DNA of 62,920 bases from a virus, in the IMG/VR virus record IMGVR_UViG_3300037808_000193, positions 1 to 62,920 of that record. One strand, 5' to 3'. Positions 31,661-40,357 of the stretch are shown here, in pieces (position 1 is the stretch's first letter; every line of letters starts with the position of its first letter). A model generated the notes under the pieces. It searched no databases, was not told where the DNA came from, and worked only from the letters and a program-made list of their open reading frames with translations. The translations under genes were made by a program, and so were the position numbers.

Positions 31661-34326
31661 CAGAGCCCCAGAGACCCGAGTGCCCCAGCATCTTGCAGCT
31701 TGAGTAGCACTCCGTTGAATTCACCATTGGCTGCATAATTCTTCCCTCCTGATACAGCTCTACTATCCGTATTGTTTATCAGATCATCAATGGTGTCGAA
31801 AGGTGCGTTGGTGAATATCTCACTAGCCGCCTTGATGCCAATCCCATCAATCGAGGACAGGCCCTTTCGGATTCCCCTCCTCTTCTTGTCGATGGTCCAC
31901 ACGTCACCAGAGATGTTGACATCGGGTGGCAGGATTCTGATCCCCAGCCTCCTCGCCTCCCTGACGTAGAGCTTCTCCTTCGGAGTGCCAGCTGTCGTCT
32001 CCAGCACTGCCGTCATGTACTCCAGCGGGTGGTGGGTCTTGAGGTAGGCAGCCTGGTAGCCCATCAATCCGTAGGCAGTGGCGTGAGCTTCGTTGAACCC
32101 GTAGTCGGCAAACCCTTTCATCTGATCCCAAACCCAATCTGCCTCTCGGCTACTCATGCCAGCAGCAACACAGTGAGCCTTGACAGCGCCACTGAACTCT
32201 CGGAACACACCATGGGACATCGTGAGCTGAGATCCCGACGCCTTCACTGCATCGAGGAACTTGTTCATCAGCTCGTAGCCCATGCCAAGATCCCGCAGGA
32301 TGTCCATGACTTGCTCCTGGTAGAGCACCACGCCCTGAGTCGTCTTCAGCGCCTTCTCGATACAGGGGTGAGGGTAGTCAGGGGGTGGGACACGCTTGAA
32401 TCGACGGTCGATGAACGTGTCGGTCTGGCCAGTCTTCATAGCTGCGGGCCTGAAGAGGGCCATGGCGTCGATGCAATCCTTCACCGTCCTCGGCTTGAGC
32501 TTCTTCGTTCCCCAAGCGTTGGCCTTGCCATCGAACTGGAAGATGCCGTTGTTCGGCTCCACCTTGCGGAGTGCCTTGAACGTCTCCTGGTCCTTGAGTG
32601 GAATCCACCCGAGACCATCGAGTGGGTCACGGTCGATCATCTCCAAGCACCGACGCATGGTGGTGAGTGTCCTCAGCCCGAGGAGGTCGAGCTTCACGAA
32701 GCCCAGCGCCTCCACTTCCTTCATCTCATACTGGGTGACGGTGTTCTTGCTCGATGGGATGAGCATGGTCGGCACGTAGTCAGAGATCGGTAGCCCTGGT
32801 GGCTCGATGATGAACCCGGCAGCGTGCGACCCTGGTGCCTTCGAGATGTCCAGGCCACCCAGACTCCTGATGATCAGCTGCTCGTCTTCCGGCAGATCGG
32901 AGATGGTGTCGACCCATCCGTACTTGGCCTTGAAGTCTTCTGGACCCATGTCCCGACGTTTGCGGGAGATGTACTGCACGAACAGTGACCCCCGGTCATA
33001 GTCATCGACACCCATGGAGTTGTAAGTGCCAATCTGACAGATGGTGTACTTGTCACTCAGGTAGTCAACGATGTCCTGACGGCGAGTGTCCTCTACGTCT
33101 ATGTCGATATCTGGTGGCTTGGTCCTGTCTTCGGTCATGAACCGATCGAACCCGACCTTCCATTCGATGGGGTCGATGTTGGTGATGTCGAGCATGTAGC
33201 AGACGAGTGACCCGTTGGCCGATCCTCGAATGTTGAGGAGGATGCCCTGCTTCCTGGCCCAGCGGCACACCTTGGCCACGAAGAGCAGGTAGTCAGCAAA
33301 CCCCGTCTTCTCGAACACCTCGATCTCGTGCTTGAGCCTCTTCATGTACTTCGACGGGATGCTGTCTGGCCACCACTCTGCAGCTGCCTTCCACAACAGG
33401 TTCTCCATCGACCTCTGCGGGTTCTTGGCCACGTGTGGCACTTGGAACCTGTAGTTGTCGATAGCTGGTATGGCCATCTTGTTCAGGTCGATGATGTCTC
33501 TGAAGGACGCCAGAGCTGCGTTGTAGACCCGCTGGGTCGTCCTGGTCTCGGCGTAGTGGTCCTTGATCCACTTCTGCTTGCACAGGTGATAGGCGTCACC
33601 AGGGAAGGCCGCATCGTCGTCTGGGTCCAGGCCATGGATGACCATCCTCTTCATTGCGTCGTGCAACGGGACCTGATCGAGGTGGCAGTAGTGAGAGTCG
33701 TTGGTGATGACCACTGGGATGCCGGTCTTGTTGGCGATCTCCCAAAGTGCCTCGGTGATGCTGACATCATCAGATGAACCATCCGGCTGGATGGTGTTGT
33801 GCATCTGAGTCTCGATGTAGGTGTGAGGGAACCTCTGGGCAAACCACTGGGCGATGCCTATGGCTCTCTGCTCACCATGGTTCAGCAGAGTCTGGATCAG
33901 AATCCCGAAGAAGCAACCTGTGGTGATAAGGACATCAGCACCACAACGCTGGGCAAGAATGTCCAGGTCGTCGAAGTCGATCCTTGGCTTCCGGTGGAAG
34001 GCTGATCTTTGGTGAGAGCGGGACGATAGCTCGACCAATCCCTTGTACCCGTCGAGGTTCAGAGCCAACACACCCATGTGGTAACGCTTGGCGTCCTTGT
34101 CGGCCTTGTCGTGGACGAGGTAGAACTCCTCGCCAGGGAAGGGCGCAAGGTTGTGTTTCTTGCTGGCCTTGTATAGCTCGATCGTTCCCGACATGTTCCC
34201 ATGGTCGGTGAGAGCTATCCCCGGCTGATTGTTACGTGCAGCAGTCTCGACCATCTCAGTCACTGAGCCCATGGCGTCTAGCGATGAGTAGTGGGAGTGT
34301 GCGTGCAGATGAAAGAACGAACCCAT
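31660..34326 (-). CDS. dnaE: DNA polymerase III alpha subunit (DnaE-type)
   Basis: 888 residues against about 1,160 for bacterial DnaE. The PHP domain begins 'FHLHAHSHYSSLDAMG' (His6, His8, His10). The polymerase palm has 'RGSANGSL' (368-375) and the catalytic triad 'PDIDID' (D406, D408, D410). A thumb/fingers region follows, and a short helix-hairpin-helix ('SSIDGIGIKAASEIF') lies near residue 840. The C-terminal OB-fold and tau-binding region are missing, so clamp-loader contacts may differ. I found no clamp or separate proofreading gene; proofreading could come from the PHP domain. It would be the main replicative polymerase. Confidence 0.9.
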   Translation of the reverse strand: MGSFFHLHAHSHYSSLDAMGSVTEMVETAARNNQPGIALTDHGNMSGTIELYKASKKHNLAPFPGEEFYLVHDKADKDAKRYHMGVLALNLDGYKGLVELSSRSHQRSAFHRKPRIDFDDLDILAQRCGADVLITTGCFFGILIQTLLNHGEQRAIGIAQWFAQRFPHTYIETQMHNTIQPDGSSDDVSITEALWEIANKTGIPVVITNDSHYCHLDQVPLHDAMKRMVIHGLDPDDDAAFPGDAYHLCKQKWIKDHYAETRTTQRVYNAALASFRDIIDLNKMAIPAIDNYRFQVPHVAKNPQRSMENLLWKAAAEWWPDSIPSKYMKRLKHEIEVFEKTGFADYLLFVAKVCRWARKQGILLNIRGSANGSLVCYMLDITNIDPIEWKVGFDRFMTEDRTKPPDIDIDVEDTRRQDIVDYLSDKYTICQIGTYNSMGVDDYDRGSLFVQYISRKRRDMGPEDFKAKYGWVDTISDLPEDEQLIIRSLGGLDISKAPGSHAAGFIIEPPGLPISDYVPTMLIPSSKNTVTQYEMKEVEALGFVKLDLLGLRTLTTMRRCLEMIDRDPLDGLGWIPLKDQETFKALRKVEPNNGIFQFDGKANAWGTKKLKPRTVKDCIDAMALFRPAAMKTGQTDTFIDRRFKRVPPPDYPHPCIEKALKTTQGVVLYQEQVMDILRDLGMGYELMNKFLDAVKASGSQLTMSHGVFREFSGAVKAHCVAAGMSSREADWVWDQMKGFADYGFNEAHATAYGLMGYQAAYLKTHHPLEYMTAVLETTAGTPKEKLYVREARRLGIRILPPDVNISGDVWTIDKKRRGIRKGLSSIDGIGIKAASEIFTNAPFDTIDDLINNTDSRAVSGGKNYAANGEFNGVLLKLQDAGALGSLGL

Positions 34327-34369
34327 ACGGACTCACCTCCGTTCTTAGTTTGCCACCTAGAAATGAGTG

Positions 34370-34400
34370 AGGGGTAGGCCCGGTGGGAAGGCCTACCCCT
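34370..34400 (-). terminator. Strong hairpin after the SSB-like gene
   Basis: AGGGGTAGGCC and GGCCTACCCCT form a perfect 11-bp stem with a 9-base loop. In the minus direction it is followed by CACTCATTTCT. It lies between the SSB-like and polymerase genes and probably lowers polymerase expression relative to SSB. Confidence 0.7.
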
Positions 34401-34482
34401 CTGCCAGGTCGGTGGGTCCCTGACAAGAACCACACTACCTGACTATTGGTGAGAACGCAACCCTAGATTAGGATCGCATCTT

Positions 34483-35436
34483 TCAGGTGACGGCATCCTC
34501 GATTGCGTCGATGTAGACCTGACGGTTCTTCGACGACACCTTGAGGCCGATCTCCTTGGCCAAGGTGCGGAGTGCAGTGATCTTCATGTCTGGCAAAGCG
34601 TCGAGGTCAACGGTGATGGACTCTTCGTCATCATCAAGGTCTTCATCATCGTCATCGTCCAGATCGAAGTCATCGTCGTCATCATCGTCTTCGTCATCAT
34701 CGAGGTCTTCGAGGTCGTCGTCATCTTCCTCGTCTTCCTCTTCATCTTCATCTTCATCACGACTTGCCCGGCGAGATCCCTTCCTCGTGGTGGGCTTGGC
34801 TCGTCCCGACTTGTCCTTCGGCTTACGACGTGGCTCCTCTTCTTCCTCGTCATCGTCATCCACATCGTCAATGTCATCGTCGTCGAAGTCGTCCTCTCCC
34901 GAGACCGCCTTCTCCCACTCCTCGTACATGCCGATGAGGAATTCCTCAGTGTCGACGACCTTGTACTTCTTGAGGTTGATCTTCGACTCGTCCATGGGAT
35001 CGAACCGATATCGGGTGTCGGTTCCCTTGCCCCGACGAGTCAGCTCGAAGTCACGGTCCATGATGGTCCCACGCTTCTCGCAACGAGCAAGCAGATCATC
35101 TGCCAGTGACGACGGCAGCTTCATCGGGTAGACCTTCCCCTCCTCAATATCGAGGACACAGGTCATCACCCGCTTTGAAGGACCGAAACGTCCACCGGAT
35201 GCTTCTCCGTCATCACCCTCTACAAGGGGACGGAACATCCTGACCTCTTCATCGAAGACCTCTCGGTAGCCAGTCCAACCATCGGGCTCGGTGAGGAATC
35301 GCACCATCACGTCTTCATCTTCCCCGATGAACTTGACGAAGTGCTCTCCACCTCCCTGCTTCAACCTCTTCTTGGCTTCTTGGATGGAGCCGAATTTGCC
35401 CCCTCCTTGAAGCTTGACCTTCTTCTTCGTTGCCAT
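34483..35436 (-). CDS. SSB-like protein with long acidic linker and SAP-like C-terminus
   Basis: 317 residues from ATG 35436 (AAGGGAG site). Residues ~1-165 look like a phage ssDNA-binding core, with 'RMFRPLVEGDDG', 'MTCVLDIEEGKVYPMKLPSS' and 'RYRFDPMDESKINLKKYK'. From ~175 to 265 there is a basic patch inside an extreme Asp/Glu run. The last ~40 residues 'PDMKITALRTLAKEIGL' are a SAP-type DNA-binding helix pair. Acidic tails of SSBs recruit partners, but a DNA-binding module after the tail is unusual. It stands alone between terminators, upstream of the polymerase gene. Confidence 0.65.
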   Translation of the reverse strand: MATKKKVKLQGGGKFGSIQEAKKRLKQGGGEHFVKFIGEDEDVMVRFLTEPDGWTGYREVFDEEVRMFRPLVEGDDGEASGGRFGPSKRVMTCVLDIEEGKVYPMKLPSSLADDLLARCEKRGTIMDRDFELTRRGKGTDTRYRFDPMDESKINLKKYKVVDTEEFLIGMYEEWEKAVSGEDDFDDDDIDDVDDDDEEEEEPRRKPKDKSGRAKPTTRKGSRRASRDEDEDEEEDEEDDDDLEDLDDDEDDDDDDDFDLDDDDDEDLDDDEESITVDLDALPDMKITALRTLAKEIGLKVSSKNRQVYIDAIEDAVT

Positions 35437-35723
35437 GTTGCTCCCTTGAGCTGATCTTGACACCGCCAGTGACTCACGTACTGACTGGTGATAACCATAT
35501 CACAGAGGTGTGATTCGGTGTTCCATGACCCTACTGACGGGGTGGGACATTACGTTTCACCTGCATCCGAAGGACATATATAGGAGTAACGGTGGTTGCT
35601 GCTCCTGAGTCCAGGCGAGAAGAAACCCCGACCCAGTACGTCGGGCCGGGGCTGCTTCCCTAGCAACTCGGAGGTGAGTGGCTCCGAACTTGTCTCTCTA
35701 CTTATAGGAAGGATTGCTGTTAC
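35437..35723. other. Gene-free region upstream of the SSB-like gene
   Basis: 287 bases. It contains a 6-bp inverted repeat GTGATA-ACCA-TATCAC (35488-35503), a TATATA-containing AT-rich patch (~35578-35584) that may be a -10 for the SSB-like gene, and a terminator (35626-35651). I see no open frame with a ribosome-binding site. Confidence 0.6.
35626..35651 (-). terminator. Intrinsic terminator
   Basis: In minus-strand RNA, CCCCGGCCC pairs with GGGUCGGGG (9 bp, one G-U) around GACGUACU, followed by UUUCUUCUCG. It ends the operon of the DUF6283-like gene. Confidence 0.7.
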
Positions 35724-36119
35724 TCACGGTCTCCGCAACTTCCTCTGAGCCTTGACGATCTTGTCGATTTGGTCCTCAGCTTCTGGGGTCAACGGCATCA
35801 GGCCGTTAGCTCTCGCTTCCTCGCCTGAACCGAACACCTCGACACCACTCGGCTCTGGGGGTTCGATCCCATATATACGCAGAGCGAGTAACTCGTGGTG
35901 ATGACCTCTGTTGCTGTGACAATCACCCCAACCACGGCACATCTTCTGTGTCTCACCCAATCCTGACCAGTGGCACAGGAACTTGGCTGGTGGTTGATGC
36001 ATCGTCTCCGCATCGAACTCGACGAGCTTGTCGTACTCGTCTGGGTGCCACACAGCTGGTGGAACGTCCTTGCGGTACGGACACGAGGGACATGGAACGT
36101 CCCTGAACTCCTCAATCAT
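35724..36119 (-). CDS. Conserved phage protein, DUF6283-like
   Basis: 131 residues from ATG 36119 with GTGAGGTGAG upstream. The N-terminal 'VPCPSCPYRKDVPPAVWHPD', 'HQPPAKFLCHWSG' and 'CRGWGDCHS' carry the Cys/His pattern of a small family common in actinobacteria and their phages (DUF6283 as I recall). Possible metal binding; unknown function. It is preceded by a two-hairpin intercistronic element. Confidence 0.65.
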   Translation of the reverse strand: MIEEFRDVPCPSCPYRKDVPPAVWHPDEYDKLVEFDAETMHQPPAKFLCHWSGLGETQKMCRGWGDCHSNRGHHHELLALRIYGIEPPEPSGVEVFGSGEEARANGLMPLTPEAEDQIDKIVKAQRKLRRP

Positions 36120-36138
36120 CTGACTCACCTCACTTTCT

Positions 36139-36190
36139 CCTGCCCTGAGAGCAGGTGGAACCCCACCACCGAAGTGATGGGGAACCATCT
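36139..36190 (-). ncRNA. Two-hairpin intercistronic element A
   Basis: Minus-strand order: AGATGGTT, stem CCCCATCAC-TTCG-GTGGTGGGG (36161-36182), TTCCA, then stem CCTGC/GCAGG (36139-36155), then the ribosome-binding site of the gene ending at 35724. It begins five bases after the upstream stop. Same architecture as elements B-E. Confidence 0.75.
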
Positions 36191-36194
36191 GGCA

Positions 36195-36641
36195 TCAGAG
36201 TGACGATTCCCAAAGGTTGATCTCTTTGACAATCTGCTTGTCGATCCGAATCGCTCGGAACGGCCACTTCTCGGCCCGAGTGCAGACACGAGCTACATGG
36301 TTGCCCTTGCGTATCGTCCACTGCGTCTCGGTGGTCTTGCCTGTGCGATGTCCGCAGGCAAGCACATCCATCTCGTTGTGATTTGGTGCCTTCGACGCTG
36401 GCTGATCCAGAGCAACGATCACCGTCCAGTGTTTGCATCGGGTACAGAACCCGAGCCACATCCAGTCAATGCCTTTGCCCTTCTGATCGCCGTCGTAGAT
36501 CATCACGTAGGAGTCGGAGGAATCCAACACCTGACGGATGGTCGTCGGTGACGGGCCAATGCCGAACTCCCCAGGGGTTCCGCCCTGGGTGATCAGGATT
36601 CCGTGCATGAGGTCCATTGCTTGCTCGGTATCAGTCATCAC
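36195..36641 (-). CDS. Hypothetical protein with Cys pair
   Basis: 148 residues, 'GEFGIGPSPTTIRQVLDS', 'IDWMWLGFCTRCKHWTVIVA' and 'DVLACGHRTGKT' give a Cys-x2-Cys and Cys-x-His group. The ATG overlaps the previous gene's stop, so this is the one gene in the block without its own hairpin leader. Unknown function. Confidence 0.55.
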   Translation of the reverse strand: MMTDTEQAMDLMHGILITQGGTPGEFGIGPSPTTIRQVLDSSDSYVMIYDGDQKGKGIDWMWLGFCTRCKHWTVIVALDQPASKAPNHNEMDVLACGHRTGKTTETQWTIRKGNHVARVCTRAEKWPFRAIRIDKQIVKEINLWESSL

Positions 36642-37027
36642 TTCACCGTCACTCTCAGGTAGGGCCTCTTGGGCGTTTCGGTTGTTGCTGATTCGATCAA
36701 CTTCTCGTCGATCTCTCCCAGCGCCACCGCTGCTTCGAGGAGCTTGGGGTCGATCACCTTCTTGGTGACCTTCTCCACTACATCCTCTGGCAGATTGTCC
36801 AGAAGCTCTACCGGGTCGATGTTGCGAGTGACTCCTGCCACGAGGGCAATTTGGACATCACCACGTGAGGTCCCCCGAATGAGGTCCCTCTCCATGTCAC
36901 CTTTGACCATCGTTTCGATGATCTGCTCTTGGAAGGATCGGTACTCCGCCTCGGACTCCTCCTTGGACTCCTTGGCATCGAGCATGTTCTCGACCCAACT
37001 CAGCTTGATCTTGGCTGGTTTCGCCAT
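36638..37027 (-). CDS. Hypothetical helical protein with C-terminal RVTVK
   Basis: 129 residues from ATG 37027 (GGAGGTGAGAA upstream). Starts MAKPAKIKLSWVENMLDAK; helical and charged throughout, ends 'TPKRPYLRVTVK' (short basic motif). Possible DNA- or RNAP-associated factor. Preceded by element B. Confidence 0.55.
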   Translation of the reverse strand: MAKPAKIKLSWVENMLDAKESKEESEAEYRSFQEQIIETMVKGDMERDLIRGTSRGDVQIALVAGVTRNIDPVELLDNLPEDVVEKVTKKVIDPKLLEAAVALGEIDEKLIESATTETPKRPYLRVTVK

Positions 37028-37050
37028 GATCTTCTCACCTCCGTTTGTTT

Positions 37051-37101
37051 CCTGCCGGATGACAGGTGGAAGGGCACCTCCGAAGAGATGCCCAACCATC
37101 T
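37051..37101 (-). ncRNA. Two-hairpin intercistronic element B
   Basis: AGATGGTT, stem GGGCATCTC-TTCG-GAGGTGCCC (37072-37093), TTCCAC, stem CCTGT/GCAGG (37051-37066), then the GGAGGTGAG site. It starts three bases after the stop at 37104. The first stem changes five base pairs compared with element A while keeping pairing and tetraloop. Confidence 0.75.
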
Positions 37102-37103
37102 AC

Positions 37104-37229
37104 CTACCGACTGCCTGACCAGTAGCTCCTAAGCAGCTCGAACTGTCCGTTGGACATCATCGCCACGATCAGAATCACGATCACGACGATGGCTGTCCAT
37201 GTCAGGTTCCTGAACGTTGTCTCAGTCAC
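37104..37229 (-). CDS. Small single-pass membrane protein
   Basis: 41 residues from GTG 37229, overlapping the upstream stop by 8 bases. MTETTFRNL is followed by a hydrophobic helix of about 18 residues ('AIVVIVILIVAMM') and 'FELLRSYWSGSR'. Likely inner-membrane peptide in the early operon. No family is recognised. Confidence 0.6.
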   Translation of the reverse strand: MTETTFRNLTWTAIVVIVILIVAMMSNGQFELLRSYWSGSR

Positions 37230-37689
37230 GTCGTGCCGAGCTTTGTGTCGGGATGTTCACCTTGACCTTGCCACCACGCCTCGGAGCAGATGGCCTGCCT
37301 GCCGCCAGGAGGGCGTCGACATCCAACTCGTCCAGAGTCTCGATGGTTTCGGTGACCATGGTGATGTAGTCATCAGCATCCTCTTCGGATACGTCAGACG
37401 TGTCGATGCCTGCGTACTTCTGCAGCATCGCCTTGGTCATCAGGTTAAGCACCCCGAGTGTGTTCGGGTCCCAGTCGAGGAACAGTCCGTTCCGCTTGGG
37501 AAGCCACTCTCCCTTACGAGCTGACCAGTACCACTCCCGAAGGTTGACGTGATGCGTGACGGTCGGGCCGTCATACTTCGTCATCTCCACGAGAGTCGCC
37601 ACCAGCTTGCTCTTGTCTTCTACCAGGACGTGCTCGAAGAGCGTCTCAATGTCCTTGTAGTCAGGCTTGGGTGTCGCTTGCTTTGCCAT
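37222..37689 (-). CDS. Hypothetical protein, PC4-like impression, C-terminal GKVKV
   Basis: 155 residues from ATG 37689. 'VTHHVNLREWYWSARKGEWL' and 'PKRNGLFLDWD' resemble the strand-turn signature of PC4/YdbC-type ssDNA-binding coactivators, but I am not sure. The C-terminus 'RRGGKVKVNIPTQSSARRD' carries the shared motif. Preceded by element C. Confidence 0.5.
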   Translation of the reverse strand: MAKQATPKPDYKDIETLFEHVLVEDKSKLVATLVEMTKYDGPTVTHHVNLREWYWSARKGEWLPKRNGLFLDWDPNTLGVLNLMTKAMLQKYAGIDTSDVSEEDADDYITMVTETIETLDELDVDALLAAGRPSAPRRGGKVKVNIPTQSSARRD

Positions 37690-37709
37690 TGTTCTCACCT
37701 CACTGTTGT

Positions 37710-37765
37710 CCTGCTGAGTAGCAGGTGGAAGCTCACCCCCATGGTTAGGGGATGAGCAACCATCT
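37710..37765 (-). ncRNA. Two-hairpin intercistronic element C
   Basis: AGATGGTT, stem GCTCATCCCC / GGGGGTGAGC around TAACCAT (37731-37757), TTCCAC, stem CCTGC/GCAGG (37710-37725), GTGAGGTGAGAA, ATG. It begins two bases after the stop at 37767. Compensatory changes relative to A, B and E. Confidence 0.75.
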
Positions 37766-37766
37766 A

Positions 37767-37862
37767 TCACTCAGCCTTGGTGATCTGATCCAACGCAACC
37801 TCGGCAATACGAAGCTTCGCCTTCAGGATCTCGATCTCACGCCGTAGCTGTTTCTTGGTCAC
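37767..37862 (-). CDS. 31-residue coiled-coil peptide
   Basis: GTG at 37862 overlaps the upstream stop (GTGA). The sequence begins MTKKQLRREIEILKAKLRIA, a charged heptad-like helix. Supported by coupling and exact fit between the neighbouring gene and element C. Confidence 0.45.
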   Translation of the reverse strand: MTKKQLRREIEILKAKLRIAEVALDQITKAE

Positions 37863-38308
37863 TTGCCACCACGAGTCTGAACCTTGACCTTGCCGGTGGC
37901 CTTGGCTACCGGCTTCTTCTTGGCCGTGGCTTTCTTCGTGGTAGGTGCTGTCTTCTTGGCTGCCGCAGCTTTGGGTGTTGCCTTGGTCGGAACCTTGGCC
38001 TTGCCCTTGGGCCGTTCCTGCTTCTTGGCAGAATCGGCCTTGGCTTTGGACTCCCTCCGAGCTTTGCGTGCCGATCGTTCGGCAAACGCTTCCTCAGAGT
38101 TGAGTTCCTTCACCCGTTCCTCGGTGCCTTCGCCTCCGACAAGACCAACTCCAGGGATCTCCATGATCCCGTCTGAATTGATCGTCTCGAAGATCACCAT
38201 GGCCAGAGCGTCGAGAACTTCCTCGACATGCTTCTTGGCGTCCGATGTGCGACACCTCGTCTTCACTGCGTCATAGACAACCGATCCTACGATCTCTTGA
38301 CCTGACAT
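37859..38308 (-). CDS. HU-like DNA-binding protein with histone-H1-like tail
   Basis: 149 residues from ATG 38308. Residues 8-60 resemble HU: 'VVYDAVKTRCRTSDAKKHVE' then 'LDALAMVIFETINSDGIMEI' and 'PGVGLVGG', without the full DNA-binding arm. The rest is Lys/Ala/Pro-rich ('KKTAPTTKKATAKKKPVAKA') and ends GKVKVQTRGGK. It probably compacts phage DNA or remodels the host nucleoid. Preceded by element D. Confidence 0.65.
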   Translation of the reverse strand: MSGQEIVGSVVYDAVKTRCRTSDAKKHVEEVLDALAMVIFETINSDGIMEIPGVGLVGGEGTEERVKELNSEEAFAERSARKARRESKAKADSAKKQERPKGKAKVPTKATPKAAAAKKTAPTTKKATAKKKPVAKATGKVKVQTRGGK

Positions 38309-38329
38309 GTGATTCTCACCTCCGTTATT

Positions 38330-38380
38330 GGTGCCGGTTAGCACCATGGGATGCACCCTCCCCGAAGAGAGGATGCACCC
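38330..38380 (-). ncRNA. Two-hairpin intercistronic element D (divergent member)
   Basis: Stem 1 (38349-38380) pairs GGGTGCATCC-TCTC with GGGA-GGGTGCATCC through 14 bp (two G-U pairs and a G-U in the inner part) closed by TTCG. Stem 2 is GGTGC-TAACCG-GCACC (38330-38345), then GGAGGTGAGAA. The sequence differs from A, B, C and E but the two-stem plan, UUCG loop and position right after a stop are the same. Confidence 0.65.
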
Positions 38381-38386
38381 GAGTTG

Positions 38387-40327
38387 TTAACCGGCCGTTG
38401 CGACGACGCTCCGCATTGCTCGAACAACCATGGCCTTGGTCATGGTCACAACGTCGTCGAAACTCTCGACGTTGCTAGCCACACTGCAGCCATGATCACC
38501 ATGAGACACAGCTCCGTTGATCCCGTACAGGGCAGTAGTCACGCCCGCACGGTTCATCGACTGGATCACTTCATCTCCTCGATTGCTGGCCCAGTGACCA
38601 TCGGTCACCGTGACCATCATCCGAATCGAATCTGAATCCCTCGACAGGAGCCAGTGTGCTGATTTGCTCAAGCAATCGCCTGGGTCAGTGCCTCCCCTCA
38701 TCTTGAAGGAGAGCATCTCACCAGACTTTGCTTTGTCACCCACGTCATAGACGATGAATGACTCGGTGTTGTAGGCGTACACCACACAGTCTCCGCCAAC
38801 CTGGTCGACGGAACGCTTCAGCAGCCAAGCAGCCCGAGCTACTTCACTCGACATCCCGGCCATCGACCCTGAGATATCCAGGGCAACCGCCATGTTGATA
38901 CGAGTTGCGTAGTCATTGTCTTGGAACGAGTCGAACGGTTCCCGAAGGAAGCGTTCGCCAGCTTCAGCTTGCATGATGCGTGAGATGTTGGGCCGACCGA
39001 GACGGTCAGGTTCCCAAGCACCCTCAGCCTGAACACGAAGGTCCCCGAAGACACGAACGATCTTCTTGGAAGCCATACGGTCATCGCCAGTAGCACTCAC
39101 TGGGGAGCCGTCGATCCTTTCGGTATCAACGCCCTTGCCCTGTGACATCACCTGTCGAATCGACTCAAAGATCTCATCGAGATGCTCACTGGCGACTTCA
39201 CTGTCCTGTGCCTCTGATTGAGCCTGGAAGAGTTCCGAGGTGATCTCGTCACTCGTCCAGTCGTTGACATCAGGACTATCACTCCCTGCCGACTCCCCAC
39301 CTGGGGTGTCGCTGGAAGATTCGTCTGTGTTATCCGAACCATGGTCATCACTGGCAGCCTCACCAGAGGTTTCCCCCTGGCCATCCTGCCCGACATCCCC
39401 ATCGTTGCTGTCCACTTGCTCTTGCTCTTCGTCGTTGTCGCCGTCCATGTCGTCATAGTCGACATCGTGGGACTCGATGTGTTGTGCGTCGGCATCTTGA
39501 CTATCTGCCTTCGCACCATCTCGACGCTGACGCCCCGTCTTCTCTGAATCGTCAGGACCACCCCTCTCGGGACGATCCGGCCAGTGACCAACTCCTGATG
39601 CTTGATCACCGTTCGCCATCCTCTCGGAGCCCGAAGGCATACCCGATTCGTTGGATGGCTTGGTGATGATCGTGTGGATACGATCCACAATCACTCTCAC
39701 ATCCGACTCGGAAGACGGAGTGAGTATCAGTCGTTGGTACTGCCTGACCAGAGATTCGATCTCGTCAGCGTGCCCACTTGGCTCGAACATGGCCTTCGCA
39801 CCGTCCCTCAGAGACTGAGGAAGGTAGTGACGGCCACACACGAGAAGCCACAGCCCGTCGTCCACGTTCTGGAGTCCGCCCCTGAGGTTAACCAGGAGGT
39901 CTGTCACCAGATTGGTAAAGAGGTCTTCAGCCACTTCGTAACGACTGACGAACAAACGCTCGATGCGTTGGTCCTCCAGAACGTTGAAGATGAACATCTT
40001 CAGCGTGTCGCCGAAGAAGCTGCCAGCCACCTTGTACCAAAGGTCAAAGGGTGTGTAGAGCACGTGTGCCACTTCGTGGTAGTTCACACCGATCAGGTTC
40101 CGAAGAAGTGATCGGGTGAGATCCGGTGGTGTCCCATCTGCTCGTCGCCCGTACTTGGTTACGTTGAAGGTGATAACACCACCATCGGTCCATGCAGGAG
40201 CATTCGCAAGATGAGCACTGTGTGGATGACCACGAGTGACTCTCAGCTTGGTATGTCCGGTGATGATCTGATCCGTCTTCTGAAGGACCCTCATCGCCGC
40301 ATCAAGCTTACGCTCAATACTTATCAT
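38387..40327 (-). CDS. Putative metallopeptidase-VWA protein (CobT-like partner)
   Basis: 646 residues. The N-terminal domain has 'GVNYHEVAHVLYTPFD' (HExxH: H84, E85, H88) and 'FNVLEDQRIERLF' (E118, candidate third ligand), as in putative metallopeptidase-VWA proteins. Residues ~255-360 are an acidic linker. A C-terminal VWA domain has the MIDAS 'ALDISGSMAG' (D484, S486, S488). In cobaltochelatase and MoxR systems such VWA proteins are partners of the AAA ATPase, which here is the next upstream gene. Phage role unknown. Preceded by element E. Confidence 0.75.
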   Translation of the reverse strand: MISIERKLDAAMRVLQKTDQIITGHTKLRVTRGHPHSAHLANAPAWTDGGVITFNVTKYGRRADGTPPDLTRSLLRNLIGVNYHEVAHVLYTPFDLWYKVAGSFFGDTLKMFIFNVLEDQRIERLFVSRYEVAEDLFTNLVTDLLVNLRGGLQNVDDGLWLLVCGRHYLPQSLRDGAKAMFEPSGHADEIESLVRQYQRLILTPSSESDVRVIVDRIHTIITKPSNESGMPSGSERMANGDQASGVGHWPDRPERGGPDDSEKTGRQRRDGAKADSQDADAQHIESHDVDYDDMDGDNDEEQEQVDSNDGDVGQDGQGETSGEAASDDHGSDNTDESSSDTPGGESAGSDSPDVNDWTSDEITSELFQAQSEAQDSEVASEHLDEIFESIRQVMSQGKGVDTERIDGSPVSATGDDRMASKKIVRVFGDLRVQAEGAWEPDRLGRPNISRIMQAEAGERFLREPFDSFQDNDYATRINMAVALDISGSMAGMSSEVARAAWLLKRSVDQVGGDCVVYAYNTESFIVYDVGDKAKSGEMLSFKMRGGTDPGDCLSKSAHWLLSRDSDSIRMMVTVTDGHWASNRGDEVIQSMNRAGVTTALYGINGAVSHGDHGCSVASNVESFDDVVTMTKAMVVRAMRSVVATAG

Positions 40328-40357
40328 GTTCTCACCTCTTGTTAGTTGCTAAACCAC

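Noticed and set aside
35488-35503. GTGATA-ACCA-TATCAC as a further member of the operator set
   Set aside because: Half-sites are spaced by eight bases, not five, so I left it out of the GTGA-N5-TCAC group.
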